A stretch of 64,000 nucleotides of DNA from Gadus chalcogrammus (lineage: Eukaryota > Chordata > Actinopteri > Gadiformes > Gadidae), in NCBI RefSeq assembly GCF_026213295.1, contig NC_079428.1:4645946-4709945 (forward strand). Direction: 5' to 3'. Each line of letters starts with the position of its first letter. The stretch's first letter is position 1. Below are positions 54,878 to 64,000 of this stretch, piece by piece. The position numbers and the translations under genes were made by a program. The notes beneath the pieces are model-generated. The model did not search any database and was not told where the DNA came from. It saw nothing but the letters and a program-made list of their open reading frames with translations.

Positions 54878-57800
54878 ATGGCGGCCAAAACAGTTATGGA
54901 AAAGGGAACCTCTGTTATGGAGCCGCTGAAGGGAGTTCTGCTCACATACTTCATGCCAGAATCATGTTACGACTCTTTCTTCTTAGATTTCAACTTTCTA
55001 GATGGTAAGTTGGCGATTGTCACGTAATGCGTAATAAAAATGATCTGTAATAAAAGTACAGGCGATCGTTTACGTTGAAGAGGATGAAGTTCAGTGGGCG
55101 GAGTTATACACCGGGCACTACGTGATTGGATGGTCAACGAAATTTGCATATCAGCATAATTACAGCGCTCAGGATACTACTTGACTATTTATTGGCTAAT
55201 TTGAAAAAAATGTACTTTATATTTGACCTCATTAAATATTACGTTCGAAATCAGTAACATCACAAATAACTCATATCCTATACGTTACAAGGACATGTCT
55301 TTAGTCAACGCTGATTGATCAGAATTTAATAAGGTGATCAATAAAATCCCATCTTATAACTGATAGAGTTAAGGGTTGATAGAACACTAGTAACTGGGAG
55401 GGGCTCCTGTTTAATTTAGACTTTAATTTATCATACTTAATCAGAACTCGGCTAGGGAGAGTCAATGTGATGATCTGATTTGAGTGTTGTTGTATACGTC
55501 CACAGTGCCATGTCTGAAGATAGTTCTCAGCAAAGGGTTAGGCATCGGAATCATCCTGGGATCACTGATGGGTAGGTGTCATTCCCTCTCACTCCGTGCC
55601 TCCTTCTTTCTCTCTCTTTATGCAAAGTTATGCCATATCTGTAGGCTACGGTATTCAAAGTCCCACGCTCATATGAGCAAAATGTGCAAAACTATTTCTT
55701 TATATTTGTTTCAGTGTTTGGTAAAACTATTTACTAGTGTGGCGATTTTGACTAAGGATTACATTTGTATCGATTTTCCTATGTGAGGATTAAGTCGAAT
55801 AATCCTAGAATCGACTGTGTTATTGTATCATAGTGTAAACATCCTTCCCAGAGAGGAAGGATGTTCTAATGATTTCCCTTCCCGTTCTCCTGTGTGTGTG
55901 TTTGTGTGTGTGATGGGGATTCTGTTCCACAGTAAAGTTACCCCAGATTCTGAAGCTCATGGGGGCGAAGAGTGCAGAGGGGATGAGCTTCCACTCTGTG
56001 CTGCTGGAACTGCTGGCCATCACGGGCACCATGGCCTACAGCATCAGCAACAATTTCCCCTTCAGGTGGAACACTAGAACATCCAACACGTAATCCAAAT
56101 TCATCCCGGTTAGGTTGATTTTAAGATATCAACCTGCGAGGGACTAAAGAGGAAAATTTGCCATGTTGTGTGTGTGTGCGTGTGGTTCTTTGGGTCACAC
56201 GTTGTGTCCGTACTGCAGTGCCTGGGGCGAGGCACTCTTCCTCATGTTGCAGACCGTCGCCATTGGTTTCCTGATTCAGCACTATGGCGGGAAAACCGCG
56301 AGAGGTACGGGCCTACTTCATCCCAAAGCTAGAATCTTCTGGAGCGTTGTGCTGGAAGAAAGACCGCAGTACATGTCATCAATATCGCATGTCTGTCTTA
56401 TAATTATTATTCATATTATTATGCACATTCAGGCTTATTCAGAAATGCACATCTTTTTAATGAGACTTAATTAGGCGTATCATTAAGTCTCCTTCAATTA
56501 ATAAGACTAGAGTTAGGAGCAGGCTGGAATTAATTGGAACCTTACGACAAATGTGTCGTTTTCCATCAGTGGAGTCCGACTAAATACATCAATCAGCACA
56601 GAACCATGTCAGAAAGAAAGAAAGAATAAAAAGCTCCCCCATAGCGTCAAGCTTTTCTCATTCGTCCTTGCATCACAGGCGTAACCAGGGTCAAATCCTA
56701 GCATGACACATTATACCACCAGGTGTGAGTGTGATTAGCCCTTTCAAGCTGTTTTGGAAAGCTGCCTCTTCTGACATCACAAGTGGGAGCGTGTCCAACT
56801 AGACGTGTGCTGGATAGATCGGTCTACCAGCCTACCCAGTGGACTGTAGCAAACGTCGCTCATCTATCCGGCACACATCTAGGTGGACACGCCCACCTGT
56901 GATGTCAGAAGAGGCCGAATTTCAAAACGGCTTGTACGTCACCTTTAAACGGGGCATGAGATTCAAACGGCCACCACGTGTGTGTGTGTGACGTGTGGAG
57001 GAGTCACTCGTCCCTCCTCTCCCAGGCCTCCTCTTCGTGGCGGTGTACTTCAGCGTGCTGGCGGCGGTGCTCTCCCCCGCCATGCCCGCGTCCATGGTGA
57101 CGACCATGCAGGCCTCCAACGTGCCCGCCGTCATCATCGGGAGGGTAGGTCCCTCGAGCAAGGGGAGGGCGTGTGTTTGAGTGGGGGGGGGGGGGGGGGG
57201 GGGGGGGGGGTGACGTCACCAGTTAGTGCCACGGTAAATGAGGCCGTACGTTCGTACGCTACGCTGGGGTGTCGGCAAAGGCAAGCCGGATTGTATTTCT
57301 CTGATGTAAATGTCGATATTTTGTCATTGTGGGTTCGGCCGAACGATGCCGTAACATTTGACTTCATCAGATTATGTTACAATGTCCACATCACTTCCTG
57401 TAGGGATGTCCTCACAGAGCTTATGTGTGTTCCTACACAGAACTGCGTGGTGAGTGTTAGTCTTTCTCAATCCAACACAATATGAGGCTTGTGTAGTCGG
57501 TCCTTTTTTTTAAAATTTATTTATTGTAAATATTACTTATCTTATTTGATTTGACCCTTCATACTTTGTGCACCGCGGGTCAGAGACAAACAAAATGTCG
57601 GTTCTTCTATTTGTCTTGTGCGTCTTTTGTAATTGACAATAAAACTGACTTTGACTTTTTCTCATCAAGATCTTTTTTTTAGTTTGGCATCTTCACTGTT
57701 CTACCTCCTTACCCAACGACCCGCCGACCTCACTGGCATTTAACGATGCGTATACGACCCGGTTCTCTCTCTCCTCAGTTGCTCCAGGCCGCCACTAACT

Positions 57801-57887
57801 ACCGCAACGGACACACCGGACAGCTGTCGGCCATCTCGGTCTTCCTGCTCTTCGCCGGATCCCTCGCGCGCATCTTCACCTCCATCC

Positions 57888-57936
<49 letters not shown>

Positions 57937-58149
57937 TGTGTCTGTGTGTGTGTGTGTGTGCGCGCGCGTTCTACAACTATTATGATCTTAATGTGACGTA
58001 AACAAATGATGTCTTCCAACACGCAGGAAACCGGAGACAACCTGATGGCTCTTACCTATGTCATATCCTCTACCTGCAACGGCATCCTCGCCCTCCAGTT
58101 GATCTACTACTGGAACAGCGGCTCCAAGCAGAAGAAGAAGAGCGAGTAG
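54878..58149 (+). CDS. mpdu1: Mannose-P-dolichol utilization defect 1 protein
   Basis: ER membrane PQ-loop protein needed for use of dolichol-phosphate mannose and glucose in N-glycan and GPI assembly. Seven exons: 54878-55004, 55506-55571, 55933-56065, 56219-56304, 57026-57144, 57779-57889, 58027-58149; 765 bases, 254 residues (human 247), all phases consistent. Start chosen at ATGGCGGCC, giving MAAKT as in mammals. Landmarks: [20 protein letters not shown], the PQ motif [16 protein letters not shown] (P68-Q69), [58 protein letters not shown], and a lysine-rich C terminus KQKKKSE that may act in ER retention. Divergent from mblac1. Exon 6 ends directly in a (GT)n array, and poly-G follows the stop codon by about 50 bases. 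Confidence 0.96.
56746..56933. mobile_element. Foldback MITE in mpdu1 intron 4
   Basis: Nearly perfect inverted arms (about 75 bp each): CCTCTTCTGACATCACAAGT on the left and ACCTGTGATGTCAGAAGAGG on the right. Same family as 42243-42512 but less decayed, so younger. Confidence 0.85.
57182..57210. repeat. Poly-G tract in mpdu1 intron 5
   Basis: About 29 G, starting 38 bases after the exon 5 donor. Confidence 0.9.
57890..57966. repeat. (GT)n array forming the mpdu1 intron 6 donor
   Basis: The array begins with the GT of the splice donor itself (ATCCAG|GTGTGTGTG), later interrupted by GTCTGTGTCT. Confidence 0.95.
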
Positions 58150-58202
58150 GAAGTGGCAGGATGTGGCAGGAAGTGACCCTACAGGAGAGGGGAGATGGGT
58201 GG

Positions 58203-58203
58203 T

Positions 58204-58250
<47 letters not shown>
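58203..58250. repeat. Poly-G tract, about 47 bp, mpdu1 3' UTR
   Basis: G homopolymer 54 bases after the stop codon; length is probably unreliable. Confidence 0.9.
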
Positions 58251-58251
<1 letters not shown>

Positions 58252-58912
58252 TTCCATCACCTTTGATGCGTGGGTCTCAGACTATTCATTTGTCTGGTGG
58301 GGCGTGTTTGTTATATCAGGCTTTGCTGTAGACGACACACAAAAACACACACGCACACACATACTGAAGGCTAGTACGGGTTTTTAATTGACATGGCAAA
58401 CAGGTCTATGGTCTGAGGTTTGTTATATTGACTTCCGCCTGAACACACTTGCATGCCTGTGATCCAGATTGACTTCTGGTTCAATGTGGTCCGAGGCATG
58501 GAGAGAGACCATCCCTTAATGTCTCTAAGGGCAAGTCCACACCAGGGACCTTGATGTTTTGAGTTGGCTCTCGTGCAAAGTGACGCATTCCAAGGGTGTC
58601 CATTCCAGTTCACCACAATCCCAGGTTACTACAGTCCCTTCCAACGTATTATTATATTAGTTGTAGTATTTTTTTGCGATTTTTTTGAGATTATCATTTT
58701 ACTGTCATCCACTAGTGGACCTTTCATTGAGTGTTGTTCAAGCCGGTCTCTTATCCATGTCACACAGAACTGATTTGATCTAGAAGTGTGAAGGGGATTA
58801 TTTGAGTGAGTGTGTTTCTTCTGGGACAGGACTTTCGATTTAGTTATTGTTTTAATGCTAATTTGCACTCTGTTGCATGAAAACAATGTGGCACCCGTGT
58901 GTGAGCTGGTGG

Positions 58913-58913
<1 letters not shown>

Positions 58914-59001
<88 letters not shown>
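58914..59001. repeat. (GT)n microsatellite, mpdu1 3' UTR or flank
   Basis: About 88 bp between the stop codon and the likely polyadenylation signal. Confidence 0.97.
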
Positions 59002-59002
<1 letters not shown>

Positions 59003-59141
59003 CAAAAGACGTGTTCAACCATTGATAAGAAATATTCTCTCGACACAACGGTGCAAACTGTAGCTCATACCGTTAACGGTTTGATTAATTGATTAAACAG
59101 ACAATGAATCAAATGGAGACGGCCCTATAAGTTGTAGCAAT

Positions 59142-59147
59142 AATAAA
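59142..59147 (+). terminator. Probable mpdu1 polyadenylation signal
   Basis: AATAAA about 1 kb after the stop codon. A second AATAAA occurs at about 59509-59514 inside the duplicated flank, so the true 3' end may be either. Confidence 0.45.
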
Positions 59148-59388
59148 GTCTGTATAGTATTAATGTAATCATTTTTCAATCGCTGCTGTTCCATATGCTG
59201 AAATGAAAAAAGATGATTCTAAAACAGTTGATTAATCCCATACACTAGATACATTGTGAAATGTATTTGAACATATTCTAAAAAGGGCATGCATGATACA
59301 TTTGGGAAAAGGGTTTGGGTGTCTTGAGCTACTGTGGACTATGTTGCCGTTTAAGATACATTTATTTTTTTGGTTTCATGTTCACTTA

Positions 59389-60832
59389 TTAAAAAAAGAT
59401 ATGTGCTGATGGAAATATGTCTCAGAGTGCTGTTTATTCCAGTTGATTTAAAATATGTCAGTTATTTTTATCTTAGTTGAGTCTGCCTTGTGTATGAAAA
59501 GTGCTACATAAATAAAGTTGCCTTGCCTTAGTTTCTTGAGGGGTCAGTAGTTTACTGACATGTGATTCCTATTGATGCCCCCTAGAGGGAGACACACTTT
59601 AACTTACATGTGCTGTAGAACTGTAGAAGTTTCTGCGCTGGAAAGGTTTGGCCCATATATACCGAGAATATTGGTTCACTGGTGAAACTTTGGACTAGTG
59701 GACGAAAATAAAATACTTAATTTAAAATAAGTATTTTCTCATAAGTCGTTTTTCTTTCTTTTTTAAAACATTTATATTTAGTCCTTCGATTCTCGTGCCC
59801 CTTTTTAAAGCACGATGTTATTTATCAGTAAATATGTCCATCAAAAGCCTTTTTTTCTTTGTTTCTTTTGTTATTCCTTTCTCTTCCTTTCCTGAATAGA
59901 CCCCCCGCCCCCCTCTCTCTAATGTGTTACTAAAATGGTCACGAAAATTTAACAAACGCATATTTTCCAATTAGACGCTGGTTGGCACTGCGGCGGACGA
60001 AGAGATAGGCCTATTTATAACACAACATTTTTTAGTCAATTGAAAAAAATTAGCTCTCACGCACTTAGCCTTGTTTCAACGGAGACGCATTATATTTAAC
60101 TGCGTTATAAAGTTTTTAAACATTAACATATTATATAAATTAACGGAATAGAGGGCTGGGTGGGTGCTGCTGATTGTGTTCAGATTCGAACGAATTTATA
60201 AATACGATTTTTATTACCTTTAAGATATGTTATGGGTACTTCTACCCATTAGAGCTTAAAAGAAGAAAGACAGAAATAAGCAGCGAGAGACAAAAAGAAA
60301 GTGAATGGTGCGTCTTTAGTTCACACGCAGCTGGGGGGCTTGAATGGGGTGGGGGGGGGGGGTGCTGGGGGTTGGGGGGCTTGTTAAATGGGCACTGGCA
60401 CACAGAGGGTGGGTGAGGCAGGGGTGGTTTGGGGTTGTGGAGGAAAAAAAACGCAAAAAAACGCAACTCAGTCTTATCTGTTGGTGTGTGTGTGTGGGGG
60501 GGGGGGCGTGGCCTATAGATGTTGGCCGGCGATTGTGGAGTTCGTTACGGGCGTCGTATCACCTGCGACTCGCCATCTTGGGAGGTCTTCCCTGGGTCCT
60601 AATGAGGGGCCTGTTGCTCAGAGGGAGTGGCAGAACCTGGCCTGAGCAACATAACAGGGTTTTGTTTTGGGATGGGGAGTCCATGCAGCGGCATTCATGT
60701 GAATCTGGCTGTGTGTGTCGGTGTGTCTCATTATAGGGCTGAAGTGAACCGCCACAGACGGTGGTGGAGGTGGAGGTCAGGTGGTCGTGGCAGTTGTGAT
60801 GGGGCTGTCGTCGAGGTGGTGGGGGTAGTTGG
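59389..60832. repeat. Right copy of the 1.4-kb direct repeat
   Basis: Full-length counterpart of 1-1400, 44 bases longer. It is continuous with the mpdu1 3' flank and with the G-rich sequence after 60833. Confidence 0.9.
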
Positions 60833-60990
60833 GTGGTGGGGTGGAGGTTTGGGTCGGGCGGTGGTGGTATTGGGTCGGTGTAGTGGTGGTAGTGGTGGCG
60901 GTGGTTTTGATATTGGGGGTTGGGGTGGTGGTGGACGGTTGGGGCAGTGGTGTTGGTGGTGGTGGTGGTGGTGTAAGCGGTGGCTGTGGT
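60760..60990. repeat. Strand-asymmetric GGT/GTG-rich tract
   Basis: Irregular GGTGGTGG and GGGTTGGGG units with almost no C on the plus strand; many adjacent G runs could form G-quadruplexes. The N gap at 1401 begins at the matching point of the left copy, so this tract may have stopped the assembly. Confidence 0.7.
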
Positions 60991-60999
60991 TTGCGCAAT

Positions 61000-64000
<3,001 letters not shown>

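Overview
This is a eukaryotic, vertebrate and almost certainly teleost fish window. Genes are split by short introns with GT-AG borders, every recognised protein is a vertebrate orthologue, there is an intact nuclear tRNA-Trp, and the spacers hold fish-type tRNA-derived SINEs, foldback MITEs and very many long (CA)n, (GA)n and poly-G tracts. That density of dinucleotide repeats recalls gadiform (cod-like) genomes, but I cannot name the species. All exon borders were read by eye from reading frame, splice sites and remembered family sequences.

Layout. 1-1400 is a near copy of 59389-60832 and ends at a 100-N gap. About 1.5-11.5 kb holds no recognised gene and several transposon remnants. On the minus strand follow trappc14 (C7orf43/MAP11, 11514-22641), a first galactose-3-O-sulfotransferase 4-like gene (gal3st4 copy A, coding 26292-31423, candidate first exon near 38.1 kb), a trappc14 exon-6 remnant (about 42.01-42.08 kb), and a second gal3st4-like gene (copy B, coding 43887-46796, upstream block near 47.8-48.0 kb). 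Then come tRNA-Trp (48484-48555, plus), a TM4SF5-like L6-family gene (minus, 49344-51396), mblac1 (minus, 53462-54368) and mpdu1 (plus, 54878-58149), the last two head to head. From 58.2 kb to the end there are repeats and no recognised gene.

Main result: the order trappc14 - gal3st4 - trappc14 remnant - gal3st4, plus a shared non-coding block upstream of both gal3st4 copies, shows a tandem segmental duplication of a trappc14-gal3st4 unit. One trappc14 copy has decayed to a single recognisable exon. The two sulfotransferases are a patchwork of nearly identical and strongly diverged segments, as gene conversion would leave. They also differ in a key motif (RDP in A, REP in B) and in low-complexity insertions.

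Sequence quality is uneven. trappc14 exons 2, 5 and 11 and gal3st4-A exon 3 carry small indels that break the frame although the surrounding codons are conserved. The 1.4-kb repeat beside the gap differs mostly by small indels. I read most of these as long-read assembly errors, while recent gene decay cannot be excluded from one sequence.

Biologically, gal3st4 sulfates Golgi glycans, mpdu1 serves dolichol-linked sugar use in the ER, trappc14 belongs to TRAPPII and ciliogenesis, and mblac1 is a metallo-beta-lactamase-fold nuclease. They share no pathway; what links them is conserved synteny (human 7q22.1 and 17p13 neighbours).
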